From an uncultured Lachnospiraceae bacterium (lineage in GTDB: Bacteria > Bacillota > Clostridia > Lachnospirales > Lachnospiraceae): a DNA stretch of 64,000 nucleotides. Below, in pieces: positions 52,092 to 59,916 of the stretch. Each line of letters starts with the position of its first letter. Positions within the stretch are counted from its first letter, which is position 1. The stretch is taken from assembly GCA_900550235.1 (NCBI GenBank), contig URRQ01000007.1, positions 4,364 to 68,363 on the forward strand, given 5' to 3'. The position numbers and the translations under genes are program-made. The notes under the pieces were generated by a model that saw nothing but the letters and a program-made list of their open reading frames with translations, searched no databases and was not told where the DNA came from.

Positions 52092-52175
52092 TTTGATCTC
52101 ACTCCTTTATATTTACTTCTTCATCTAGCATCATATCATATGCGAAGAAAAATGAAAACAGAAAAATATCCGGTA

Positions 52176-52203
52176 TTGTAATGTGAAACATTCGGTATAT
52201 AAT
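52176..52203 (+). promoter_or_regulatory. Sigma-A promoter for the KdpD-like kinase
   Basis: TTGTAA (52176-52181), 16 bp and TATAAT (52198-52203). Confidence 0.6.
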
Positions 52204-52227
52204 AGAGAAAGACGAGGAGGTTCTATT

Positions 52228-53634
52228 ATGGGGAAAAGAATGGGGATTAAACGTGAAATCAATGTCCGTGGTTTTTTTACAATGGTTGTCATACTTGTTT
52301 TATCAACGATACTTGGTTTTGTGTTTCATGACCTTGGATTTCGCGAAGGAAATATTATCGTTGTATATATACTTGGAGTTCTGATCATTGCAGTCATTAC
52401 GGCAAGCAGATTTTGGAGTATTCTTTCATCGTTGCTGAGTGTGCTTTTGTTTAACTTTTTATTTACGATTCCACGGTTTACTTTTTGGGCATATGGATCT
52501 GAGTATCCGATCACATTTGCAATTGTTTTTTTAGCTGCAGTTATTGCAAGTAATCTGGCGATTCAGCTTAGAAGGCAGGCAGAACAGTCTGCACAGATGG
52601 CACAACGCTCGAAAATCTTACTGGAGACGAATCAGATTTTGCAAAAAGCACAGAATAAGGAAGAAATTATTGAAGAAACTGTTCGTCAGCTGGAAAAATT
52701 AACCGGACGAACTGTAGTTTACTGTAAAGAGCTTCCAAATGATGCGGAATATATTTATCTGACGATTCAAAAAGACAAAGATACATATGGAGCAGTAGGA
52801 ATAGAGAAAAAGGAAGGTAAGCTGGAATCTTTTGAAAAGAATCTTTTACTGGCAATTTTAGGAGAGTGTGCGTTGGCTTTGGAAAAAGAAGAATTCAACC
52901 GTAAAAGAGAAGAGGCGCTTGCTCAGGCACAAAATGAGCAAATGCGTGCAAATCTTCTTCGTTCGATTTCTCATGACCTTAGAACGCCGCTTACCAGTAT
53001 TTCCGGGAATTCCGGAATTTTGTTGAAAAATGGAGAGAGTTTGGACGAAGAAAAGCGAAGAAAGCTTTATTCCGATATTTATGATGACTCTATGTGGCTG
53101 ATCAGCCTTGTAGAAAATCTGTTATCTGTCACAAGGTTGGAAGAGGGAACTATGAACCTGAATATGCAAATAGAACTGGTAGATGAAGTGATCGAAGAAG
53201 CGTTGAAACATGTGAACCGGAAAAGGTCAGAACATCATCTTCAGTTTCAGCCGTCGGATGAAATTATTTTAGCAAAGATGGATTCTAGATTGATTGTACA
53301 AGTGATTATTAATTTGGTAAATAATGCGATTGAATATACGCAAAAAGGTTCAGAAATTATTGTGAAATCAGAGAAGAAAGAGAAGTGGATTGAAATCTCT
53401 GTTTCAGATAACGGGAAAGGAATTTCAAAAGAAGCGAAGAAAAAAGTTTTTGAGATGTTTTATACAGAAAAAAATAATATGGCAGACAGTCGCAGAGGAA
53501 TGGGGCTTGGCTTATTCTTATGTGAATTAATTGTCGAGAGTCATGGCGGTAAGATAAAAGTAGAAGATAATAAACCAAAAGGAACGATATTTACATTTAC
53601 GTTGCCGGCAGAGGAGGTTAGAATTAATGAATAA
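52228..53634 (+). CDS. KdpD-like sensor histidine kinase without the KdpD N-terminal domain
   Basis: The 468-residue kinase opens with four close membrane helices (residues about 11-110, DUF4118 KdpD-type). A GAF-like segment follows, then the HisKA dimerisation box RSISHDLRTPLTSISGNSG with the phospho-His near residue 250, and a HATPase domain (LVNNAIEYT, VSDNGKGIS, GMGLGLFLCELI). The long cytoplasmic USP/KdpD domain of full KdpD (about 350-400 residues) is absent. The strong AGGAGG before ATG 52228 and the own promoter suggest that this short form is natural. Its stop overlaps the kdpE start by 8 bases. The expected output, KdpE, is defective. Confidence 0.88.
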   Translation: MGKRMGIKREINVRGFFTMVVILVLSTILGFVFHDLGFREGNIIVVYILGVLIIAVITASRFWSILSSLLSVLLFNFLFTIPRFTFWAYGSEYPITFAIVFLAAVIASNLAIQLRRQAEQSAQMAQRSKILLETNQILQKAQNKEEIIEETVRQLEKLTGRTVVYCKELPNDAEYIYLTIQKDKDTYGAVGIEKKEGKLESFEKNLLLAILGECALALEKEEFNRKREEALAQAQNEQMRANLLRSISHDLRTPLTSISGNSGILLKNGESLDEEKRRKLYSDIYDDSMWLISLVENLLSVTRLEEGTMNLNMQIELVDEVIEEALKHVNRKRSEHHLQFQPSDEIILAKMDSRLIVQVIINLVNNAIEYTQKGSEIIVKSEKKEKWIEISVSDNGKGISKEAKKKVFEMFYTEKNNMADSRRGMGLGLFLCELIVESHGGKIKVEDNKPKGTIFTFTLPAEEVRINE

Positions 53635-54040
53635 ACCATTGATATTAGTAGTAGAAGATGACCATGCAATATGCAACTTGATCACCACAACATTAGAAAC
53701 ACAAGACTACCGGTTTCACACAGCGCCAAATGGGGCGCAAGCGCTTTTGGAAGCGGTATCACAACAACCGGATATCATGCTGTTGAATCTGGGGCTTCCG
53801 GATATGGATGGATTAGAAATTATTAAAAAAGTAAGATCGTGGTCCAATCTTCCGATTATAGTGATCAGCGCCAGAAGTGAAGATAGGGATAAAATAGAAG
53901 CACTGGATGCCGGAGCGGATGATTATTTGACCAAACCATTTTCAGTAGAAGAATTGCTGGCCAGACTTCGTGTTACGTTAAGAAGGTTTCAGTACATGAC
54001 AAGCCAAATGAGTCAGGAAGAACAGGAATTTATTAATTGA
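53627..54040 (+). pseudogene. Truncated KdpE: receiver domain only, phosphoacceptor Asp lost
   Basis: The frame encodes 137 residues, against about 230 for KdpE. The receiver domain is complete in length, with the acidic pair in VVEDDHAI and Lys in DYLTKPFSVEE. The phosphorylation site, however, reads DIMLLNLGLPDMDG: the conserved Asp is Asn (codon 54, AAT for GAT). The entire winged-helix DNA-binding domain is missing, since the frame stops just after the linker (EEQEFIN). The break lies at about 54034-54040, where the convergent trkH remnant also ends. The protein can neither accept phosphate normally nor bind DNA. Confidence 0.85.
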
Positions 54041-54873
54041 AAGAGTGAGGCAGCAATTCGTTCTGAAGTATTCAAATGCTCATAAGATGCAGTTCCATTT
54101 TCACAGATAAACAGAAGAACAGCGCCTCCGAATATCAAGCATACTGTTATAAAAAGCACAAGCTTTGTATGAAGGCGCATATGTCGGAAATCGAGCTTTG
54201 TCGAAATCATATCATGCCATACGAAGAATCCGAGACCACCAATGATGATCAGAAGCATAATGACCAGGTTTAAATACCAGTTTCACACTTCGGCTGTCAA
54301 TGAAGAAAACTGTGCTTGAGATCCCATCAAATCAAATCCGGCATTACAAAAAGCAGAAATGCTGTGAAAGATGGAAAACCAGATTCCTTGTGTTACTCCA
54401 AGCTGCGGGCAAAAATGAAAGGCCAAAAGTATTGCACCGGTTACTTCAACAACAACTGTACCGAGAAGAATGAACTTGGTCATCTTTACAATACCGCCAA
54501 TCTGCGGAGCAGAAACCGAATTCTGCATAAGAGAGCGGGAAAAAAGTCCAATTTTTCTCTTTGTAACTGTCATGATTGCAATACATAAAGTCATAAATCC
54601 CATTCCACCGATTTGTATTAAGGAAAGAATTACAATCTGACCAAATAATGACCAATGAGTATAGGTGTCAAATTGAATGAGACCGGTTACACAAGTGGCG
54701 GATGTGGCAGTAAAAAAACTGGTCAACAGATTTTCTGTACCAGGAACTTTTACCGCGATAGGAAGGCTTAAAAGAAGTGTTCCTATCGCAATGATTGTAC
54801 AGTAACCGAGTAAAAGGATCTTCATCGGAGAAAGATGAAGAAAATAGTTGTAAAGTTTATTTGCGGTTGACAT
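54013..54873 (-). pseudogene. TrkH/KtrB potassium transporter remnant
   Basis: From ATG 54873 (MSTANKLYNYFLHLSPMKIL) the frame encodes the first half of a TrkH-family potassium channel, including the first selectivity loop (FTATSATCVTGL) and the second (HSISAFCNAGF). An in-frame TGA at 54283-54285 stops it after LTAEV. The same frame continues for about 80 residues with clear TrkH sequence (MLLIIIGGLGFFVWHDM), so this is a nonsense mutation and not a frameshift. Homology ends near 54037 after ASLFQ, where the sequence runs into the end of the broken kdpE. About the last 40% of the gene is deleted. Confidence 0.85.
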
Positions 54874-54922
54874 AATACATCCTCTTTTTTACATATTAAT
54901 ATAATTCGCTTATAGCATAGTA

Positions 54923-54951
54923 ATCATATGATTTTCCCATAAGTTTGACAA
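54923..54951 (-). promoter_or_regulatory. Sigma-A promoter of the trkH remnant
   Basis: On the minus strand TTGTCA (54946-54951), 17 bp and TATGAT (54923-54928). The promoter survives although the gene is broken. Confidence 0.65.
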
Positions 54952-54981
54952 TAAAAAAACATTAAGAAAAAACCTTCTGTA

Positions 54982-55026
54982 TAAAGATTGTATAAAGATA
55001 TCATACACCTTTATACAATCTTTATG
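54982..55026. promoter_or_regulatory. Double KdpE-like operator in a 16-bp perfect inverted repeat
   Basis: The arms TAAAGATTGTATAAAG (54982-54997) and CTTTATACAATCTTTA (55009-55024) are exact complements 11 bp apart. Each arm reads outward as two TTTATA-type half sites 11 bp apart (right arm TTTATA at 55010 and TTTATG at 55021; the left arm does the same on the minus strand). This matches the layout TTTATA-N5-TTTACA of the E. coli KdpE site. The element lies between the divergent trkH remnant and the 38-residue gene. Confidence 0.55.
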
Positions 55027-55097
55027 TGATAAGAATTGTATTTACTATAACTTTATAAAAACAAGGGTATCATAAGATAAGAAAGAAGGTTGAAAAT

Positions 55098-55214
55098 ATG
55101 ATAAATATAGAATTGATTGTTTTATTGGGCGTAATGTTTGGCGTTGGATATAAAATCATGGATAAGATAGATGAATTTATAGAAAATGGAGGGATTTCTA
55201 AAGAAGAGAATTGA
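55098..55214 (+). CDS. 38-residue single-helix membrane protein
   Basis: A short frame (MINIELIVLLGVMFGVGYK...) encodes one hydrophobic helix (about residues 3-19) followed by a charged tail (DKIDEFIENGGISKEEN). AGAAGG lies eight bases before the ATG. The gene is downstream of the KdpE-like operator. Its size and layout recall KdpF-type small subunits and other small proteins of potassium transporters, but that link is inference from position. It was too short for ordinary gene calling. Confidence 0.55.
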   Translation: MINIELIVLLGVMFGVGYKIMDKIDEFIENGGISKEEN

Positions 55215-55239
55215 CAATTCGTATGTCTAGTGGTATTCT
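55211..55239 (+). promoter_or_regulatory. Strong sigma-A promoter of the dehydrogenase gene, with leader palindromes
   Basis: A consensus TTGACA (55211-55216), 17 bp and TATTCT (55234-55239) with an extended TGG. Two palindromes follow in the leader: AATAGTAACTATT (55252-55264) and GTTATT-AA-AATAAC (55274-55287), possible operator sites. Confidence 0.65.
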
Positions 55240-55299
55240 GTAAACAAAGAAAATAGTAACTATTACTGAAATCGTTATTAAAATAACAAGGAGGATACT

Positions 55300-56100
55300 A
55301 TGGGACATTTGACAGGTAAGACAGCGATTATCACAGGTGGAGGAAGAGCGGTATTATCAGACGGAAGCTGTGGATCTATCGGATATGGTATCGCAACGGC
55401 ATATGCAAAAGAAGGAGCAAATATAGTAATTACGGGAAGAAATGTAAAGAAATTAGAAGAAGCGAAAGAGGAACTGGAGAGACTTTACGGAGTGAAGGTT
55501 CTTCCGGTACAGGCAGATGTGAGTGCAGGCGCAGATAATGAGACAGTTGTAAATAACGTGATCAAGCAGGCTGTAGATACATTTGGAAGAATCGATGTGC
55601 TGATCAATAATGCGCAGGCTTCTGCATCTGGTGTTACGATCGAGGATCATACGACAGAACAGTTTGATCTTGCAATTTATTCCGGATTATATGCAGTATA
55701 TTATTACATGAAAGCATGCTATCCGTATTTGAAAGAAACAAAGGGAACAGTAATCAACTTTGCCTCCGGTGCAGGGTTGTTTGGAAACTACGGACAGTGT
55801 TCCTATGCAGCAGCAAAAGAAGGTATTCGCGGACTTTCCAGAGTGGCAGCTACAGAATGGGGAAAAGACGGAATTAACGTAAATGTAATCTGTCCTCTTG
55901 CATGGACGGCACAGCTTGAGAATTTTGAGAAGGCATATCCAGATGCGTTCAAAGCTAATGTAAAGATGCCGCCGATGGGGCATTATGGAAATGTGGAAAC
56001 AGAGATTGGACGTGCGTGTGTTGGTCTTGCTTCCCCTGATTTTAAATATTTAAGTGGAGAAACACTTACATTAGAAGGCGGTATGGGACTTAGACCTTAA
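55300..56100 (+). CDS. Short-chain dehydrogenase, probable bile-acid 12-alpha-HSDH type
   Basis: The 266-residue Rossmann enzyme has an N-terminal nucleotide loop (IITGGGRAVLSDGSCGSIGYG, in which an insertion separates the usual glycines), NNAQASASG, the catalytic Ser in INFASGAGLFG, and YxxxK in CSYAAAKEG. It resembles, from memory of that sequence, the NADP-dependent 12-alpha-hydroxysteroid dehydrogenase of Clostridium sp. ATCC 29733 in several long blocks, such as FASGAGLFGN.GQCSYAAA, RVAATEWGKD and GETLTLEGGMG. An Arg in ITGRN after strand 2 fits NADP(H). That enzyme oxidises the 12-alpha hydroxyl of cholate-type bile acids. SDR class is certain; bile-acid specificity is likely but unproven. 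It is monocistronic, with its own strong promoter. Confidence 0.8.
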   Translation: MGHLTGKTAIITGGGRAVLSDGSCGSIGYGIATAYAKEGANIVITGRNVKKLEEAKEELERLYGVKVLPVQADVSAGADNETVVNNVIKQAVDTFGRIDVLINNAQASASGVTIEDHTTEQFDLAIYSGLYAVYYYMKACYPYLKETKGTVINFASGAGLFGNYGQCSYAAAKEGIRGLSRVAATEWGKDGINVNVICPLAWTAQLENFEKAYPDAFKANVKMPPMGHYGNVETEIGRACVGLASPDFKYLSGETLTLEGGMGLRP

Positions 56101-56139
56101 TGATAATAAGTGATCATCGGATTAAAAATGAACAGAAAC

Positions 56140-56172
56140 AGGATCGGGACGTAAGTTTCGGTCCTTTTTTCG
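56140..56172 (+). terminator. Intrinsic terminator after the dehydrogenase
   Basis: GGATCGGGA pairs with TTTCGGTCC (with G-T pairs), followed by six T. Confidence 0.6.
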
Positions 56173-56186
56173 AAGGAGGTTAAGGC

Positions 56187-58052
56187 ATGCAGATTGCGGA
56201 TTTGAGAATTCAAAATTTTAAATCAATCAGAGATATACATATTGATGGAATTGAAAATGCTTTGATTCTTGTGGGGAAAAACAATACCGGGAAGACAGCG
56301 GTGTTGGATGCAATCCGGGCAGTATTCGGAGAGTATGAAGTTCAGGAAGAGGATTTTCAAGAGGATTATCCTAATATTGAGATTAGAGTTGCGCTGACGA
56401 TTGGAGAAGAAGATTTATATCGTTTGCATGAAAACGGAAGGATCAGCCAATATCGGAGATATGAAGCATGGTATAAAGACTTTTGTAAGAAGCTGCCTTC
56501 CTATAAAAATGGGCAGCTTGTGTTTGAATTTGTTGTAAACCGGGAAGGAAAGATACGTTACGGAGATGGGTATCAGAAACATAACAGCTATATCCCACAA
56601 ATTTTTCCAAAAGTATATTATATCGATGCTCAGAGGAAACTGGATCGTCTGCAAGAGGATATATTGACGCTGCAGGAAGATGAATTGCTGAAACAGATGC
56701 GTTCCGGAAGCTGTATGTTCGACCGTGCGAAAAAATGTAATCATTGCTTTTCGTGTATAGGATTACTTTATCAAAAATCGACAGAGGAGCTGAATGCATT
56801 TGAAACAGCAAAGCTATTGGATTATAAACTGTATCAGTTGAATTTGGACACATTTTCGGGAAAAGTAAATGCAAACTTCCGGAAGAACGGAGGAAGTGAA
56901 CAGATATATTATTCTATGAACCGTGACATTGAAAAAATGTTATCGGTGACGGCAGAAGTATATGATGCCAAACAAGAACGGTATAAATCTATAGATTGTC
57001 TCGGAAAAGGAATGCGAAGTATCTATATGCTTTCTCTTTTGGAGACATGTGAGGAAGACAGAGACTGGAATTCGGATATTATTATTGTGGAAGACCCGGA
57101 GATATTTTTACACCCAAAGATGCAGAGGGTGTCGGGGGATATTTTATATCGGCTATCCAAATCCGGTCAGGTTATCTTTTCTACCCATTCACCGAATTTG
57201 ATTTCAAACTTTAACAGCAGACAGATTCGGCAGATGGATCAAGGCGAAGACGGATATTCCATGGTATATGAAAAGACAGATGTGAGCGCGCTTCTTGATG
57301 ACTTGGGATATTCAGCAAATGATTTGATGAACGTAAACTTTGTGTTTATTGTGGAAGGAAAGCAGGATAAGACAAGGCTTCCGCTTCTTTTGAAGAAATA
57401 CTATTCAGAAATCTACGATCAAGACGGTGAGCTTGTGCGTGTAGCGATCATTACAACAAACAGCTGTACAAATATCAAGGCGTATGCGAATTTGAAATAT
57501 ATGAATCAGATTTATTTACGGGATAATTTTTTAATGATCCGGGATGGAGACGGAAAAGACAGGGAGGAATTAAGACATCAGCTTTGTAAATATTATGAAG
57601 ACCGGAATTTGGAAGATATCGATCGACTTCCTCGCGTGACGGAAAAGAATGTGCTGATTCTGAAATACTATTCTTTTGAAAATTATTTTCTCAATCCAAA
57701 GATTATGGTACAATTAGGAATTATAAAATCAGAAGAACAGTTTTATCGCATTTTTTTAGCAAAGTGGAAAGAATATCTTCATAAAATCAAAAGTGGGCGC
57801 ATTCTGCAGGAAAAGATTGGAAAGAATTTGGAAACGGTAGAGGATGTAAAGCTTTATATGGAAGAAATCAAGACTTATATGCGGGGGCATAATCTGTATG
57901 ATATCTTCTATGGAAGATATAAACATGAAGAGCAGGAAATCCTGAGTCGTTATATTGAGCTTGCAGGACGAGAGGATTTTGAAGATATTTTAGACGCAGT
58001 CGAGAGGTTCTTCTATTTTGAAAGCAGGAAGAAAGAAGAAAACGGAGTATAA
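56187..58052 (+). CDS. OLD-family ATPase-TOPRIM protein with a four-cysteine insertion
   Basis: The 621-residue product starts with an ABC/SMC-type ATPase: LRIQNFKSIRDI, Walker A VGKNNTGKT (about 29-37) and Walker B IIIVEDPEIFLHPKMQ (about 296) with the D-loop/His region STHSPNLI. A TOPRIM nuclease domain follows, with Glu in IVEGKQDK (near 390) and the DxD box IRDGDGKD (near 453). This is the OLD/RecF-like arrangement found in phage-defence and repair nucleases. An unusual motif, C-x7-C-x2-C-x2-C (Cys 176, 184, 187, 190), interrupts the ATPase and may hold zinc or iron-sulfur. It follows AAGGAGG. The response regulator starts three bases after its stop, implying one operon. Confidence 0.8.
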   Translation: MQIADLRIQNFKSIRDIHIDGIENALILVGKNNTGKTAVLDAIRAVFGEYEVQEEDFQEDYPNIEIRVALTIGEEDLYRLHENGRISQYRRYEAWYKDFCKKLPSYKNGQLVFEFVVNREGKIRYGDGYQKHNSYIPQIFPKVYYIDAQRKLDRLQEDILTLQEDELLKQMRSGSCMFDRAKKCNHCFSCIGLLYQKSTEELNAFETAKLLDYKLYQLNLDTFSGKVNANFRKNGGSEQIYYSMNRDIEKMLSVTAEVYDAKQERYKSIDCLGKGMRSIYMLSLLETCEEDRDWNSDIIIVEDPEIFLHPKMQRVSGDILYRLSKSGQVIFSTHSPNLISNFNSRQIRQMDQGEDGYSMVYEKTDVSALLDDLGYSANDLMNVNFVFIVEGKQDKTRLPLLLKKYYSEIYDQDGELVRVAIITTNSCTNIKAYANLKYMNQIYLRDNFLMIRDGDGKDREELRHQLCKYYEDRNLEDIDRLPRVTEKNVLILKYYSFENYFLNPKIMVQLGIIKSEEQFYRIFLAKWKEYLHKIKSGRILQEKIGKNLETVEDVKLYMEEIKTYMRGHNLYDIFYGRYKHEEQEILSRYIELAGREDFEDILDAVERFFYFESRKKEENGV

Positions 58053-58055
58053 GAC

Positions 58056-58730
58056 ATGAAAACAATTCTGTTACTGGAAGATGATAAAAACCTGAATACG
58101 ATGATCGCCGGAAGACTTCGAAAAGAAGGATACCAAGTGCTACAAGCATTTTCGATTGCGGAGGCAAAGAGAATTTCTGACGAAGAAGACATTGCTATGG
58201 TAATCAGCGATGTCATGCTTCCGGATGGAAATGGTATGGAGTTTGCTTCCCGAATCCGTAAAGAAAGAGGAGCGTTTCTCATCTATTTGACGGCGATGGA
58301 TCAGGAGATGGATATTCTAAGCGGATATGACGGAGGGGCAGACGATTATATTACAAAGCCGTTTAGTCTTTTAATCCTCTTGTCCAAAGTGAATGCGTTT
58401 ATGAGAAGATATCAGGAACGAGAAGAAGGTGGATATGTGTCCGATGGAATCGAGGTGGATCTTCGGGAGATGAAGGTGACCAGGCATGAAGAACCGGTTG
58501 CATTAAGCAAAAAGGAGATACAGATCTTGATCTTGCTTTTGGAGAATGGGGGGCATATTCTATCGAAGGAACAGATCTTGGAACAGGTGTGGGATAAAGA
58601 CGGACAGTTTGTAGACGATAATACTGTGACAGTCAATATCAGCCGCTTGAAGAACAAACTGGAAACAGAAGCCATTTCGAATGTGAGGGGAATCGGGTAT
58701 TTATGGACAGAACCGGTAAAAAGAAAGTAA
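58056..58730 (+). CDS. OmpR-family response regulator
   Basis: The 224-residue product has a receiver domain with the acidic pair in LLEDDKNL, the phosphoacceptor in VISDVMLPDGNG, and the conserved Lys in ITKPFSLL. A winged-helix DNA-binding domain follows (SKKEIQILILLLENGG, VDDNTVTVNISRLKNKL, GIGYLW). It overlaps the kinase gene by 28 bases, so the two are a translationally coupled pair. The direct repeats upstream of the ABC exporter (59857-59875) are the likely target. Confidence 0.93.
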   Translation: MKTILLLEDDKNLNTMIAGRLRKEGYQVLQAFSIAEAKRISDEEDIAMVISDVMLPDGNGMEFASRIRKERGAFLIYLTAMDQEMDILSGYDGGADDYITKPFSLLILLSKVNAFMRRYQEREEGGYVSDGIEVDLREMKVTRHEEPVALSKKEIQILILLLENGGHILSKEQILEQVWDKDGQFVDDNTVTVNISRLKNKLETEAISNVRGIGYLWTEPVKRK

Positions 58731-59830
58731 CTGTATATGTGCTTATTTCCGTAGTCTTTTTGATTTTGTGCGGATTGTTGTTTTACGAGACCGCAAAGAA
58801 ACAGTATGAGACACAGCTTACATGGATGGTGGAGTTTACGCAGGAACATCCGGAAGCTGAGACAAAGATTGCATCGCTATGGAAGGAACAGAAACCGAAG
58901 TCGAAGAAGGAATTACAAAGCTTCAGGAAACCATATGGGTATACGTTTTACAATACGGCACAAGGGAAATCGCTTTTACTGCAGATGTTAGGGACGGCTA
59001 TTTGCGGTCTTGGAGCAATCTGGTTTTGTTATGTTTTTTCAAAGAAAAAGGAAGAACATTTGCAGCAGAAGATGGAGCGTCTTCAAGCGTTGGAAGAAAA
59101 AGTGCGCGAGAAGGATGCATATATTTTGGACTTGAAAGAGGCGGCGGAAAAAGAAGAAGAGAATACGAAAGCCTTGATTACTAATATTTCACATCAGTTA
59201 AAAACACCGCTTGCCGGTTTGAAACTGATGCAAGAGCTTTGTGAGGAAGAACCTGATGAACGAGAACTTCGTGAGTATTTTAGACGGAGCGGAGAGTCGG
59301 TGACAAAGCTTACGGAACTGACGGAAGAGTTGATGCAGCTTTCAAAACTGGAGAATCACATGATTCGTTTGCATCCGAAACAGCAAAATCTGAAGAAGCT
59401 TACTGTAGGCGCAGTTGATGAAATCATACTAAAAGCAATACAAAAGAAAATGGAGATTCAAGTAGATGAGGGAGAAAGCTTCCAATGTCATTGTGATGAG
59501 AAATGGACACGAGAAGCGCTTGTTAATATTTTGGACAATGCGGTGAAATATTCTCCTGAAAAAAGCTGTATCACGATTCGTATTTTTCGAATGCATAGTT
59601 ACGGATTGATTGAGATAGAGGATGAAGGAATCGGGATCAAACCGGAAGAGTATCATAAGATATTTGGACGGTTCTATCGTGGAAAAGGAAAAGAAGTCGA
59701 AAGTCAGGAAGGAGCAGGCGTAGGTCTTTACCTGACGAGAAAAATCATAGAAGAACAAGGCGGTACGGTGAGTGTAAAAGCTTCTCCAAAAGGTGGAAGT
59801 ATCTTTCGTGTCACATTGCCATTGGAATAG
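58703..59830 (+). CDS. Sensor histidine kinase
   Basis: The 375-residue kinase has two membrane helices (about 9-27 and 92-112) that frame an extracellular loop of about 60 residues. A cytoplasmic coiled coil (about 115-150) leads to the HisKA box ITNISHQLKTPLAGLKLMQ with the phospho-His near residue 166. The HATPase domain has LVNILDNAVKYS, IEDEGIGIKPEE and GAGVGLYLTRKII. The sizeable loop differs from BceS-type intramembrane sensors, which have almost none. It presumably senses an envelope signal and switches on the adjacent exporter. Confidence 0.92.
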   Translation: MDRTGKKKVTVYVLISVVFLILCGLLFYETAKKQYETQLTWMVEFTQEHPEAETKIASLWKEQKPKSKKELQSFRKPYGYTFYNTAQGKSLLLQMLGTAICGLGAIWFCYVFSKKKEEHLQQKMERLQALEEKVREKDAYILDLKEAAEKEEENTKALITNISHQLKTPLAGLKLMQELCEEEPDERELREYFRRSGESVTKLTELTEELMQLSKLENHMIRLHPKQQNLKKLTVGAVDEIILKAIQKKMEIQVDEGESFQCHCDEKWTREALVNILDNAVKYSPEKSCITIRIFRMHSYGLIEIEDEGIGIKPEEYHKIFGRFYRGKGKEVESQEGAGVGLYLTRKIIEEQGGTVSVKASPKGGSIFRVTLPLE

Positions 59831-59832
59831 AG

Positions 59833-59891
59833 AACCCTTACAAATTTGTTATACAGTTTGTAAGGGTTTTGTAAGTCTTATCGGATAGAAT
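59833..59891 (+). promoter_or_regulatory. Regulated promoter of the ABC exporter: 11-bp direct repeats and inverted repeat
   Basis: TTTGTAAG occurs twice with an 11-bp period (59857-59864 and 59868-59875), ten bases upstream of a -10 box TAGAAT (59886-59891); no standard -35 is present. This is the layout of OmpR/PhoB-type activator sites. The first repeat is also the right arm of a 12-bp inverted repeat (AACCCTTACAAA, 59833-59844, with 59857-59868), which may terminate the upstream transcript. Confidence 0.6.
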
Positions 59892-59916
59892 GAAATCAAT
59901 GAAGGGAGGAAATGTT

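Noticed and set aside
54283..54285. TGA in trkH as a selenocysteine codon
   Set aside because: TrkH has no selenoprotein members, no selenocysteine insertion hairpin is apparent after it, and the gene is also truncated at its 3' end.
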